Assembly: GCA_902728285.1 (NCBI GenBank)
Contig: CACVBU010001315.1
Coordinates: 909,302 to 973,301 of the forward strand
Length of the DNA: 64,000 nucleotides
Direction of reading: 5' to 3'
From: Clytia hemisphaerica
Lineage: Eukaryota > Cnidaria > Hydrozoa > Leptothecata > Clytiidae
This document shows positions 12,474-25,100 of the stretch, piece by piece. The position numbers were made by a program, and so were the translations under genes. Numbering within the stretch: position 1 is the first letter of the stretch; the number at the start of each line of letters is the position of its first letter. The notes beneath the pieces were generated by a model. It searched no databases and was not told the DNA's origin. It worked only from the letters and a program-made list of their open reading frames with translations.

Positions 12474-15400
12474 TTATGATTTTCTATTTTCCAACCACGC
12501 TCTTAGAGACTGGGGGTACTCTGCTGATGATAGACGGTGTTTGACTCCCCAATCTGATAAGAATTGTTGGAACTTGTTTGCGGTTAACTGAGGTCCTCCA
12601 TCTGAACTGAATTCTTCTGGAACGCCGTAGTTAGTGAAGAGGGTGCGACAAGTGGATATCAGGGTGGCACTGGTGGCTTCATTGGGTCTGAAATGATACA
12701 GGCAGTTCCAGCCGCTATATTTATCAATGATCGTCAGATAGTGGTGACTTGCAATAATGAAATAATCACCAGTGATCATTTGGAATGGATATTGCAGTGG
12801 AGGGCTTTGGATGATCGGTTCCTTGGGCTGACTGGGTGAGTGACTGTTACAAGTTTTACAGCAATCACGGATTCGGTGGATATCTTTGTTGATTCCCGGC
12901 CAATAGATACAATAATTGACTCGAGCCTGCATACCTGTGCATCCTTGATGGGCGGAATGAAGCGCTTGAAGGATCTGATGACGGAGGTTCTTGGGTATCA
13001 CGAGGCGTTTGTCTAACATTATGAGACCATTCCAATGCGATAGACGATTTCTAACTTCCCAGAATGGTCGTAGATTGGCAGGTAGGCTTTCACGGGCTGT
13101 TGGGAAGCCGTCCTGGATGGTTTGTAGCAGTGATGAGTAGTCAGTATCAGTTGATCCATGTTGACGTATCTGATCAAGAGTAAGGAGTTGAACATGGTCA
13201 GTTGTTTGGCACATATTGATGGCGGAAATGGCATTGACCCCTGAATCGATGTCTGGATTTCGATCATCTTTTGTCATGGTAGCAGTAGTTGTCGTTTGAC
13301 GCAATACTCTCATGGTCTCCTTGTATGAGTCGATGGAAGCTACGCTGACAGGGTTCCTGGACATGGCATCGGGTCCACGCATCCATTTTCCAGGGCAATA
13401 CTGGATGGTGAATCGGAATCTGAGGGAATGGCTCTTTAGCTTTTGAATGCGAGGATTCTTTACTGAGCTGAGGTCCCGATCGTTGAAAATACTCAGCAAT
13501 GGTTTATGGTCTGTTGTGATGATCAGGTTGTTGCAGCCGAGGACGAACATCTTGGCATGATTGAGTGACCAGGCAACGGCAAGTGCTTCTCCTTCTGTTG
13601 GGCTGTATCGGCTCTCGGAGTCAGATGTGAATGTTGAGCCTGCATAGATGAGCTTCCATCCGTCTGGACAGCATACAGGTGCATTCTTTGTATCACATTA
13701 ACAATGCTGTTGTAGTAGTAAATACCCATAACCGTCCTTGCTCCAATCAGTTTGTAAACAAGTTGTACGCTTATAGTTGAACGAACGAATACCTTCACTA
13801 ACACTTGCGATTAACAATTGCTTTGATTCAATAAAAAGTTTGTTCAAAGTCTCATCCCAATAAAATTTCGATTTGTGTTTCACAAGTTCCCTGAATTGAC
13901 ACATTACTGGACCAATAGAGTAGGCCCAAGCAACTTGGTTGACTAACCCAAACCATGAGCGAGCGTCAGTAATGTTTTTAGGTGTGGGAAAGTTTTTTAT
14001 AGCGTTCAGTATTGACTCAGAGGGCGCAATTCCATTTGGTGTGATTTTAAGTCCGGCAAAATCAACTGTGTCTTGACAAAATTGAAACTTTTCAGCATTG
14101 AGGACGATTCCTTTCTCCCCACAAAGTTGAAGGTAATCCAATGCATGGTAGAAGGATTCCGTGATTGACGAGTCGTATAACAGAGTATCATCCACACATT
14201 TCACCTTTTGTTGTACATCTTTAATAATGTCATCATAACGACTGGTGTAGGCATCACCAGATGCTATAAAATCTTGGGGCATACGAAGATATCTGTATCG
14301 TCCCCATTCAGTTATAAAAGTCGTGAGATGTTGGCTCTCTTCATCAATTGGTACAGAATGATATCCGTCAACTGCATCCAAGACAGTCTTCTTGGTATTG
14401 GGAGGTACTTGACATGCGAGTTGGAACGGGGAGGGACAATGGTGAGTTTCGCGTTTACACTGTATGTTGAGTTGTTGGAGGTCAACTGTCCGTCTAATAT
14501 TGCCGTTTTTCTTTCTGGCTGTGACCATGGTGGTGCACCAATCGACTGGTGTTCCGATCGGTACAGGTGCTATAATGCCTCTCTTGATGTCGTCGTCCAG
14601 ACTCTTCTTGACTGCTTCCTTAAGGTGGAAAGGCACTGGGATGGGGTTATGACGAACATGTGGCTTCGCATTAGGTTGAATATGTATGTGGGCAGGTTTT
14701 GTATCCATGGATGGAAATGGTCCGTCTCTGTTGAACGTAGTTTTGGAAAATTGTTCTAATAGGTAATGTTTGAGTTTTGGAACATTTTCCTCTGTGGGTT
14801 CAAAAGGTAATTTTTCTGGACGTTTAGGTAGATTACTTGGCAGGGTGTCAACGGAGGAAACGGTTGCTGACATGGGATATGGAAATATCTCTGGTAGAAT
14901 GTTCAATTCTGTACACCCTTTACGGCTGACGTAAATTCTGTCAACTTTTTCACAAATGTATAGTGGTTGAGGAGTAGTGTGATTGTCTATTCTGAAAGTC
15001 ATTGGTAGCCAGCAAGAACAATGTAATGTGGATCCGCCAACGGCTCGAACTAGTTTGTTGCATGGGGTCAACGATTGTTTGTTTAGTTTGAGTTTATTCA
15101 AATGTTGGGGTCCAGCTAAACAAATGCTAGCTCCACTATCAGGAAAGATTTTCATTGACGTTGGTGTCAGTTTGGTCGTATTGGAGGTTGGCGTAAGTTT
15201 CGCATTTATTTCAGTGATCTCTGCGGTTGGGCGGAACGCTTTGCTTTTTTCGTCATAGGTGACATGGGCCAATAGTGCTTCGGCTGTTTCTGATTTTGGT
15301 TTCCGACACACTTTTGAAAAATGATTTGATAATTTGCAATTGTGGCATGTCTTCCCCCATGCTGGACACTTGGATGACCGATCTTTTGATCCGTGGGTAA

Positions 15401-16307
15401 GGCTGCCACAACCAGAACACGGAGCTTGTCTGGTTGGAAGCTTTTGGCGTTGATATTGCGATGTTCGGACCGCCATTGCATCGGATGCATCTTGTAAGCT
15501 GGCATGATTTTGGAGGGCCGTTTCGAAGGCTTCTGCATGCTTGACGACATCTTCCATACTGTTGAGGGTGGTGGCCTTAGCAAGGATGTCGACCTGTAGA
15601 ACCTCGTTATGTAAGCCCCGGATCAATTGGTCTCTGATGTACGAAGGTGACAGATCATGATGACATTGCGAACATGAAAATTCACAGTCTTGTGCTGACG
15701 ACTTTAAACGAACTAAATAGTCCCTTAGTTGTTCATTTTCGTGCTGCAATAGTGATGAAAATTGCATTCTGTGGACGTTTGGAATCGACTTTTTCGTAAC
15801 AATGGTTTCAATGGCATTCAGGAAATTGTTCTCATTGAATGTTAGAAAGTTTGGATGGTTGTTGATGATACTTGAGTGGGTAGCATCGTCACATGCGTTG
15901 TAAATCATTGATGCAATCTGGTTTGTTGGGATCCCTACGATTTGTTTGTAAACAGCCCAATCGATTTTGAATTTGCGAAACTGCGGATGGGTCATGTCAG
16001 ACGTAATGGAAGGTAGTTTTGCGGATTTATGTGAGGCGGTTGGTTTGACCGAAGGAGTCGGATTAGTTGTAGCATACGTAGTCGAGTCTGGGGTACTGCT
16101 ACTACTGACGTGTTGGAGAATCTTCATTATATCCCCAATAACTGTAATGCCCAGGTCTCTAAGAAATGACCTGTCCATGGAGGGCAATATCTCGAATGTT
16201 ATTCGATTCTCTGTGAAGCTCTTTGCATACTGGTGTGCAGCTTCTTCTGGGATTCCAGCATCCCGCAGGTATTTTTCCCAGTCTTGATCTGACTGTGACA
16301 GCGCCAT
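12474..16307 (-). pseudogene. Ty3/Gypsy LTR-retrotransposon gag-pol, single frame, one internal stop, truncated integrase
   Basis: One continuous frame runs from an ATG at 16307 (an in-frame ATG also at 16343) to 12474, interrupted only by a TAA at 13700-13698. Domains in order: a SAM-like domain (about residues 8-70, DWEKYLRDAGIPEEAAHQYA ... LGITVIGDIMKIL); Gag; a CCHC knuckle CHNCKLSNHFSKVC; an aspartic protease site FPDSGASICLAG; a reverse transcriptase with DWCTTMVTARKKNGNIR and the active-site CVDDTLLYD; RNase H either side of the TAA (TDWSKDGYGYLLLQ, TEGEALAVAWSLNHAKMF); an HHCC finger and integrase core with GDYF and SSDGGPQL. It stops just after AEYPQS, before the expected catalytic Glu, and lacks the integrase C-terminus. 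I found no paired LTRs. Gag and Pol share one frame, with no -1 shift. It would have encoded a retrotransposon polyprotein; this copy is defective. Confidence 0.9.
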
Positions 16308-17260
16308 GTAGAACAGTGATTGAAGGAAACGAATTAGTTTCAATGATGGCTAAGGCCACATCTAAATATATTGTTTGTAATACATTAGATCTAAATGAAA
16401 AGAAAGAAGAATATAAACTAATCTCAACAGTAATATAATCTAGATAGGAAACAAATATTAAATTTGATTCTTTTATTGTTGGTATTTCTAAATTTCACGA
16501 TAAAAAGAACTATTTACAAATAATTTTCTTTAACGGGCGTTAAATCGACATTGACATATTTAATGATGTCATAATCAATGCCGTGCATATTTTGTCAGCG
16601 CTGTGCATATTTTGTCAACATCTTTTTCATTGGATAAATACCACTAAAATATACAAGACAAGTAAACATAAATTTATCGCCTGCGGGCACGGTTTAGCTA
16701 AGCGCACCTCTCTTACAGTGTAGACCTAAAGCTCTAAAACAGCATCTAATGACATGAAAACCAGAATATGATTCTTCAAAACTATAAATTGCACTTACAA
16801 ACATCAATTTGTCAGATCTAATAAAATTAATAACCGCCCTGTCATCATTGACAATTAAACAAACAATTTTCTGTCAAGAGCCTTGTAAACATTCCAACAA
16901 CTTCCATTGAAATGATCTATCACAGCTCAGTCTACCATTTTTAGCGCGGTCCGAGGATTGAGCCGAGAACGCTCTGCGAATTCCTGCGCGGGTGACAAAC
17001 TTCAATCTGTCAATCATTTTCTCAAGCAAAGAGTACACAAATCAATTCTAGCTTTACGATAGTGCCATGGGTCATGAATGGATAGTATTCAATTATCATT
17101 ATCCCTGTATTTTCATTCCTAGAACTTTTGCAAAAAAAAGGAAAAATAGAAAAGTTGTATTTCTTACTGCTCTATTCACATACTGAATTTGAAAGATCTT
17201 TAGATCTTTAGAAATGGCATCACTTGATTTACTCCACGGAATAAAATAAAAATAAAATTT
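16308..17260 (-). other. 5' flank of the Gypsy element, possible leader or LTR, ends not defined
   Basis: In the orientation of the Gypsy gag-pol this is the upstream side, where leader and 5' LTR would lie. A direct repeat of TGTGCATATTTTGTCA occurs near 16580-16618. No partner copy exists downstream of 12474, so I cannot assign LTR borders or a primer-binding site. Confidence 0.35.
16945..17215 (+). repeat. Dispersed repeat, direct copy at 54700-55097
   Basis: Shares GGATTGAGCCGAG, GAACTTTTGCAAAAAAAA, AAAGTTGTATTT, TATTCACATACTGAA and AAGATCTTTA in the same order with 54700-55097, with moderate divergence. It could be part of an LTR, because it lies upstream of the Gypsy gag-pol, but that is unproven. 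Confidence 0.6.
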
Positions 17261-17518
17261 TATTACCCATTATGTTTTTTAACGAATTTTTTATCAAGCG
17301 CTTATTAATGACTTTTTTATTTGTAGATAATTAGGCAGTTTTTTTCAACATTTTAGATACAAATTTGTGATTTTTTACCATTCTTGTATACTGATGATGA
17401 TATTTTTATGTAGTGAAATAAATTTTGATTTTTCTGAAAGATCTTCTATGTGGCGTTTCTTTGCAAACTTCAAAAAACTGATTTTTGTCCCGCCTTTATT
17501 TGATATATGATACTTGCT

Positions 17519-17559
17519 GTTAAAAGTCGAGGGATGATGAAGATCCTTTCCGTCACCGT
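17519..17559 (+). repeat. Repeat copy matching 12187-12225 inverted
   Basis: Shares TTAAAAGTC, GATGATGAAGATC and CGTCACCG with the reverse complement of 12187-12225. See the repeat at 12187. Confidence 0.55.
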
Positions 17560-17841
17560 CTGTCAATCAAGTCGAATTTGTCAAGAATTAAATCAAAACT
17601 GCCAAAGAACCAACAAACCATCTTTGTACATTTTTGTTTTTGTTTTATTTGTATGTTTTGATGATTTCAACAGACGATTCGTGATTTGAATAAAAATGTT
17701 CGATCATTCGACGAATATTGTTTGATTTTATTAAGGCACCATTTACACTAGAATAACTAGAACCAGAAGGAAAAAAAGAGCGATGCGCGGTCGGCGGCGG
17801 GTGTTGTGCCGCCGTGGATTATGTGGTGTGTTTGGCATTAA

Positions 17842-18565
17842 GGGCTCTGACCATAGTGAATTTTTCATAATTGCCGTGTTTAAAATGTGTTTTCTGACTG
17901 ATGTAACCAACAAAATATGGCATGTTATACATTTTCTGTTAGACAAACTATTCTTGAATCTGAAAATTCAAAATTGCATTAAAAAAATTTGATGAAGAAG
18001 AAAATGAAGACTTTTGCGAGGAAGAGTATTTCATCTTTGAAGAGCTTAGTTTCGGCAAAGAAAAAACATTTTGAAAAATTTTTCGCAATAGATGGTGTAT
18101 ATATATATCTTTTACCGAACAATAAAAAATTTTGAGGAAAATTTTTGTAAATGCTTCTTTGTCTCGAAATCTTCAAAATAGTGGTCTTTCATCAATTTTT
18201 CATCTGGATTTTGCTTAAAAAAACAGTCATAACTTTTGACACATCTTTTTAGAAAAATTTTCCGCAAAATTTAAAATAGTTCAATTCTTTGCGGACAGTG
18301 TAAAGAAATTTTGAAACAAAAAGTTTAATTACCCATTAAAACTTAGCACTTTTTATAAAAGAAGGTGATTCAGCATATTATCAACGTCTTTTTAAAGTTC
18401 ATAACGTCATTTTAGCAATTAAAAATTCTCAATTACCTGAACCTGAAGGAATTTGATTAAAAAGCAATTTATAAAGGTAATTCTTTGTTGAAAGCGTTAA
18501 AGAACCTAAAACATAACTTATGTTCAAATATACTAAAATCAATTTTCCGACTATGGTCAGAGCCC
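17842..18565. mobile_element. Non-autonomous TTAA-target element (724 bp)
   Basis: Perfect 16-bp terminal inverted repeats GGGCTCTGACCATAGT and ACTATGGTCAGAGCCC are flanked directly by TTAA at 17838-17841 and 18566-18569. TTAA duplication is the hallmark of piggyBac-like (also Kolobok) transposons. No transposase frame is present inside, so it would depend on a transposase elsewhere. Confidence 0.85.
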
Positions 18566-18630
18566 TTAAGGCTCTTACGACCCTGTCTCTATAGCGGCTT
18601 TATTAGGGATTTTTAGAGTTTCTCTTTATT

Positions 18631-18699
18631 TTGCTAGCAACTTGCGGATTGAGGCGGAGTCTGGATCGCTTCGCAACACCCTTATACAATACGGCTAGT
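18631..18699 (+). repeat. Repeat copy, inverted relative to 23540-23606
   Basis: The reverse complement contains TTGCGAAGCGATCCAG and CGCAAGTTGC, which also occur at 23540-23606. The copy at 23540 lies inside a transposon. Confidence 0.55.
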
Positions 18700-18707
18700 T
18701 TTTTAGA

Positions 18708-18790
18708 TTTAATTTTGTATTTTAATGACCAGAAAGGTCATTCATTTGAGGGCTATGCATGTTAGCCTCCACTGATGCAAGTTACCCGAT
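18708..18790 (+). repeat. Repeat copy matching 12227-12315 inverted
   Basis: About 80 bases, near-identical to the reverse complement of 12227-12315. It lies about 370 bases upstream of the PHPT1 start codon. Confidence 0.65.
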
Positions 18791-19160
18791 CTCACGGTTA
18801 TCCGCAATGAAATGAAATTAAAAAAACTGCACTAGCTAAAAATTGTGCCAAATTGTGGATACCCAGCCCAAAATAAAATAGACTTTACTAAACAAAAAAA
18901 GGTCTTACCTATATTTCAATATCAATATCTTTGTGAAACTGTCTTCATTTTTTCTACCATAAAGATGACAAAAATAAAGGAAACGTCGTAGGTTTCTTTC
19001 TGTTTTGTCTTGGTTTTGTTGAGGTTTGTTTACGTGCCACTGCTTTATCCACCATTTTGCGATTCCGAATCGGATATATGCTCTGCATTTTGCACGAAAT
19101 TCAACTCAAATGTGGAGCAAGCTCCCGCATGGCTAATCTCAAGAAGAAATCAAATTAAAA

Positions 19161-22100
19161 ATGGCTGTCTCTGGCGAGGACAAACTCTCAGCTGTCACTG
19201 ATGTAGATATTGACGATTCAGGAAAATTTAAGTATGTTTTGATAAAATTGTACTTAGGCGAGAAAAGTAAATGTGTTGTTCGTGGCTATTCTTGGGCAGA
19301 ATACCATGGTAAGATTTTGATATACCTTCTATAAGTCTCTCTTTGGTAATTTGATTATACTTTTTGACGACTTTTGGCGCCAAACAAATTGATGCATTGA
19401 CAGGTTCGTTTTTATAAAAACAGCCAGGGAGATAACATCTACAAATCCTATGCAATATATAGGCTGTGGCCATATTCAAAAATAAAGAAAAAATTCAAAA
19501 TGCCTGTGACCAAGCTTTTAGAATTGATTTTGGTCAATTTGAGGTTGCTGAATACGAATTTGAATGTTACTGTACCAAGAAGTGTGAAAACCTGCAGTTT
19601 TTTCATAATTTGCAATTTTTTGCGTTTCCAGGCAAAATTACATATCCTGATAACAGATAGTGTATTTTCTGGTCCAGTAATGCTGAAGCTCTAAAGACGT
19701 GGGCGAAAATATACAATCTGAAGAATATGTTCGCGCGCCTGTATACACGCGGACCGCGTAGATTTTTATTTAACCCTTTCCGGACGCATGATTTCACGGC
19801 TATATGACGCAAAAAAAAATTTGATTTTTGACTGGCTTCACTAAAATTGCAATAGAAAGTGATTGATAAAAGATATCATGATAAATAATACCTCATTTTT
19901 TTTACATGTGATAGGGGTTTTGAAATACCAAAAAAAAAAAAATTAAATATGGCTGACACCTTGTCACGTGACCGAAAAATCGGAAAATTTTTTTCCGAAA
20001 GGCAAAATTTTTGACTTTGAATAAAGAAATAGAGTAAAAGGCATTTGCTTTACGCCTTGAACTTTGAATATGATTTAGAGAATTGAATTACTGACCGGGT
20101 AAAAAAAAATTCATGTCATAAGTTTTCCAAGAAACTGAGTAAAGTGATTTTTTGTCCAAATTTTTGAGCAAATTTTCCCTTACAGATTTAGCCTGAGTAA
20201 GTTTACAACAAACAATGAAAATTTATAATTCTAGTTGTAAACAAGATATCGAAAAGCAGTTTTTTGCAGGTTACGGGAAATTTATCTCAAAATCATTATT
20301 CGAAACCATGTTATTGTATTTTGGCGCGAAAAGTGTTAAAATCTTTTACAAAGCTATGGGCCACCCGGTGGCCCGTGCGTCATATAGGAACACGATTCAT
20401 GGGCCACCCAGTGGCCCGTGCGTCCGGAAAGGGTTAAGAGAAATGGGTCTGAGTGAAGAGTGTCATGGCCGACCTTTTGGGTCGGGAGATACGTCAAGTT
20501 CTCTCAAAACAAATTCAAGTACAACAGTCAGGCGCATCCTGGCAAATGAACGGGGTGAGCATTTGCATGGGGTTTTCGTCACCCACTGCAAATGAGATAG
20601 GACGTCTCAGGCTAAAAGTGTGAAAATGAATAAAAATGAACATCAAACTGAAAACGGGAAAAAAGGTAGAAAGCCGGGAACTTTATTTTTTTGTTAAAAG
20701 TTTCTTCAATCTTTGAAGAAAAAATTGACCCATGGAAAAAAAGTTTCATCTATGCAGTTCTTCAAAATGAAGCAAAATATTTCAAACCTGGTTCAATTGC
20801 CTGGGGTATTCAGCGCTATTACATCACTTTTGTTTTCGACCCCTTGCATTTGCCACCAATCACAAGTGAAAAATACCCCGTTCATTTGCCAGGATGCGCC
20901 TGACTGTACAAAACTTTTTTGGGAAAATAAGCACGCAAAAACGTTTACAGTATTGTATTTCACAAACAAGGTTCATAAATCAGTCGAGGATTATGCCCTA
21001 AATAAGAGTTATACTCTATTTAAGAGAAGGTCTCTTAAGTAGGAGATTTCTTTCTCTTAACTAGGAGACTTTTCTTTCTTTGTAAATTTTTGGCCTTCTC
21101 ATCATTTTGCGCAAGTTTTGAACTTCATAGATCGACTCAGCACGTTTTTTTCTCCCTTCTAGCAAAATTTGGTTGAGTTCTGCTTTTGTTTCGTGGACCT
21201 AGGATGGTTAGGGTCTATCAATCTAAAGGCCGATCTACATCATGAGAATTTCGTGAAAAGTAATAATATAGATCGGGCCATATTTAAGAAACGCATTTAA
21301 GCGCAGTCAAAACGGGGGTCAAACAGAAAGGGCCATTCCAGAATTTGTCTGTAACAGGGGGGCGGACGACACAGGATTTCCGAGGGTAAAAGTTTTCATT
21401 AAAATTCGAAATTTCCAAGGCGAGAGAAGAAAATGTATGAATTTCCAAGGCAATTGAGTTAAAAAGGGCAAAAAAGAGTGGATTTTCCGATGCATTTTGC
21501 AAAAGTACATGAATTTTTATCGGAATTTCCAACCACCACTGGAAAAGAGAAATTATTTCCGACGCTAGAAAAAAATGAAAAATGCACGTCGTCCGACGGG
21601 GGGTAACAAAAATTTTCTGCAATGGCCCAAAGTGAGTCGCTCTTGTCTCTCCTAAATAAGGGGGTTTGAGAAAAAACGAGTTTTGAAGGTCGAGGGTGTT
21701 TCTTCATTATTTTAAAAATTACGTCAACACATGCAAATGAGGCTATTTATGGTTTTTCGAAGTTTGAAAAAGAATTTGGTTTTGGGTCATCGGAATCATG
21801 GAAACGTGACGGAAACGTGATCTTTCACGTAATCTTATTTTCATATTGCGCAAATAGTCTGCTCTGAAGTAAATTTGTGAAACGTACAGAATTCTCCTAG
21901 TTTAGGTAACGTTCTCTTAAATAAAAGACTGAAAATCTCCCAAATAAGGTAATCCTCTAACTTGGGTATTCTCTTATTTAGGGCATAATCCTTGACTGTA
22001 AATACGACGGGTATAAAATGCATAAAACATAATGCATAATGCATAATAGTAACAAGGATCATAAATACGACGGGTACAAAATGCACAAAACATAATGCAT

Positions 22101-25100
22101 AATGCATAATAGTATTGTGTAATTTACAGAATGATTTTAAATTTTCTAAAACTCTCCTTTGTAGAGGCTAAAATCCCTTTGTAGAGGCTGAAACCGTGAT
22201 AAACCTCTTTATTAGAAGAGTTTCTTAGTAAACATTCCGATCAGAGGGGTTTCCCCAGACATGATATTTACTTTTCGAATCCGAACGAAAGAGAAAACAT
22301 TCGAATCATAACAACAAAGGGTTTTCCGTCAGCATAAATAACAAGAAGATGCAACAGATCAAAAGGCATACAGGAAAAGTGGGAGCCGGGAGGCGGGAGG
22401 CTGAACCGGGAGTCGGAAGGCTGAAATCGAAAGTGGGAGGCGGGAGGCTGAAAACGAAAGTAGGAGGCGGGAGGCTGAAAATGAAAGTGGGAGGCGGGAG
22501 GCTGAAAACGAAAGTATGATGAAATTGGGGAGGTGGGAGGCTGAAAACGAAAGGTTGGAGGCGGGAGTCGGGAGGCTGAAATCGAAGGTAGGAGGCTGAA
22601 AACGAATAGACGAAAGGCCGAAAGCGAGAACTAAGTTGCAAAGATAAACAAAATCTTGTGAAGATAAACAAAGACAAAGGTTTAAAAAGCAGTCTCTCGA
22701 GTTCCGTATCGTTTGTTAGTATATATACGATTTTTCAATACAATAAGGAACCTTAACTTGGTTCCGAGCTAGCTCTGAGCCTGGAGTTCCTTATTTTTCC
22801 AGAGAATTTCACTCTCAAAGTTCCTTATATACTTACTTTATTTAGTTAGCTTGAAGGGGGGGGGGTGGTCACATTGAAAAATTAAAGCATGTTGCCTTTT
22901 AGTCATTATTGATCTAAACAGTTAGCCTAGCCTGTGAGGTCTGTTCACCCGTATATGTAGTAGTGTCTTTTATAAAAAATTTCAAATTTCGTATTCTTCG
23001 TATCGGCTCAATAGCACATTGCTAGCGTGCCGTACTCAGAATCAGTGATAAGAGACTTTGGTGGTTCGAGCCGGGGTCAAATTCACAGTTTTGAAACAAA
23101 ATTCTAAGCATTTAGCTACATTTCACTGTTGGTGTTTTCAAGTTAGTCTTTGATTATTGGAAACGGCAGGTTCATAATGCATATTGCATAATGCATAATT
23201 AATATTTGAAAAATGCCAATTTTAGAGGCTATAATAAGGAGAATTTGAAAGATAATACTTTCAACAAAACAAATATACTATTTTCTACCAGAAAATAAAG
23301 GGAAGAAAGCTGTAAATTTGAATTTTGGATGATGAAGAAAATCCATGATCCACTGAAAATGCTTGTCGCCATTTTGGTTTTCATAGTTGTATTTTACAGA
23401 ACGTAGTTTAGTGTAGAAAAAAACACGAAAATATCTCCTCCGTATGTTACTTTTCTAAACTCGAAAACGTAAATTTTATAGCAAGATCTTTATTCTGGGT
23501 TTTCTCAGAGATCTTTTCGAACGAACAATATTGCTAACAAGCCGTATATGTATAAAAGTTGCGAAGCGATCCAGTGCCACCTCGATTCGCAAGTTGCAAG
23601 CAAAACATTTAGTTCCAAATAATAGGAAAATTTCATATTTTCAAAAAATGGAATAACTAAAAATGTTTAAAAGGAAAAAAACTTTCAAAACAAGAAGCAA
23701 TTTCATATTATACTTAAGTTCAACAGATTGCAAGGATGGAAAAATGTCTTGTATATTTGGAAAAAATTTTAATCTGAAAGAATGCCCTAAGGGAAAAAAC
23801 TCCACTCTCAGAAGCCATTTTCCATTTCAAAAGCATTCTGAAAAGTTATAAAAACATTTTATAAGGCCACAATCACAAATTACTAGTGTTCGCACTGTCC
23901 AACTGACTGATAATATTTTTCTTAATTTTCCGAACACTGCAATACAGTAGTAGCTATTTATTCAAAATTTTCGTTGGATTTGATTTCTGCCCGACACATA
24001 GTTTGAAAATCCAATTTTTCTGACGTTTTATCTGCCGACCAAACGATCAATTAATTTTTTAACCTAAAAACGACGCAAACCAGCGCAAAAACCAGTTATT
24101 AGTGATGGTGGCTTATTTTCAGAAAAGATATCAAAAAGGAAAAAAAAATTCATACTGTACCAGGAATTATTTCCTTATTTTCAATTAGTACGTAAAAAAT
24201 TGCAATTGTAATCAACAAAAGTTTTCCACATTTTAAACGTGGAAGACAATATTATATATAGTTGACGACAAAGGTTTTCCATGTTTTAAATGCATGTCAA
24301 AAAAAAAATTATAAGCTCAGGCGAAAATAAAAAAGTGTAGCGTTACAGGAAACCGGTCTGACAAAACTTTTTTCTGACCCGGTCGCAAAAATATATACTC
24401 AAATGCGATAAACTTTTGTGGAGATTAAATTTTGCGGATTTCACGGATTTGGGTGTCATCCCCAAAAATCCGCAAAATTAAATCCCATTGAAAATTTGAG
24501 TAGGCCTTATCAGCAAAATATTTCAAAACAAAATTCAAAAAATGTTAAATAAATACTTTTTTTGGAGGGGGGGTACTAGGGTTGGTAAATGAGGGGTAGT
24601 GCAGATGACCAGACTCTCCGAAAACTGCCCTTAGAGAGACCAAATTTTTGAAAAGTGACCCTTAGCGACTTTTTCGAAAATTTTTCTCTGATTTCAAAAT
24701 TTCCTACCCCATGCGACTTTTTTGTTTTTTTTCTCTCAAATTCAATTTTTTGCTAAAATCGGGTTTTTTCCCCCCTTAGAGGACCCCTTTTTTCCTGATT
24801 TTTGTACCCCTTAGAGAGACTTTGAAGGTGAAAACCCGACCAACGTCCGCAATACCCAGCGCTTTTTTGCCCTAAGTACCCCCCCCCCCCGATCTGTTTT
24901 GCATTTTCTTATTACTACAGTATGCTGAGGGAAAACCCTTTCTGTTGTTATGATTCGAATGTTTTCTCTTTCGTTCGGATTCGAAAAGTAAATATCATGT
25001 CTGGGGAAATCCCTCTGATTGGAATGGTTACTTAAGAAAGAGTTTCTTAAGTAACCATTCCAATCAAAGAAAGAGGGTTTTACACGGTTTTAGCCTCTAC

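Noticed and set aside
13698..13700. TAA in the Gypsy RNase H as a programmed read-through codon
   Set aside because: It falls inside the RNase H domain, not at a gag-pol junction, and the element is truncated elsewhere; a chance mutation is simpler.
14208..14759. Plus-strand 183-codon open frame
   Set aside because: It lies antisense to the reverse transcriptase of the Gypsy element; no family resemblance.
18706..18795. Inverted pair with 12227-12315 as terminal repeats of a 6.5-kb element enclosing the Gypsy
   Set aside because: The adjoining matching block (17519-17559) is out of order and no target duplication is visible, so they are treated as dispersed repeats.
22306..22677. Minus-strand 123-codon frame rich in FSLPPPTF
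   Set aside because: It is the GGGAGGCTGAA minisatellite read in reverse, inside a non-autonomous transposon.
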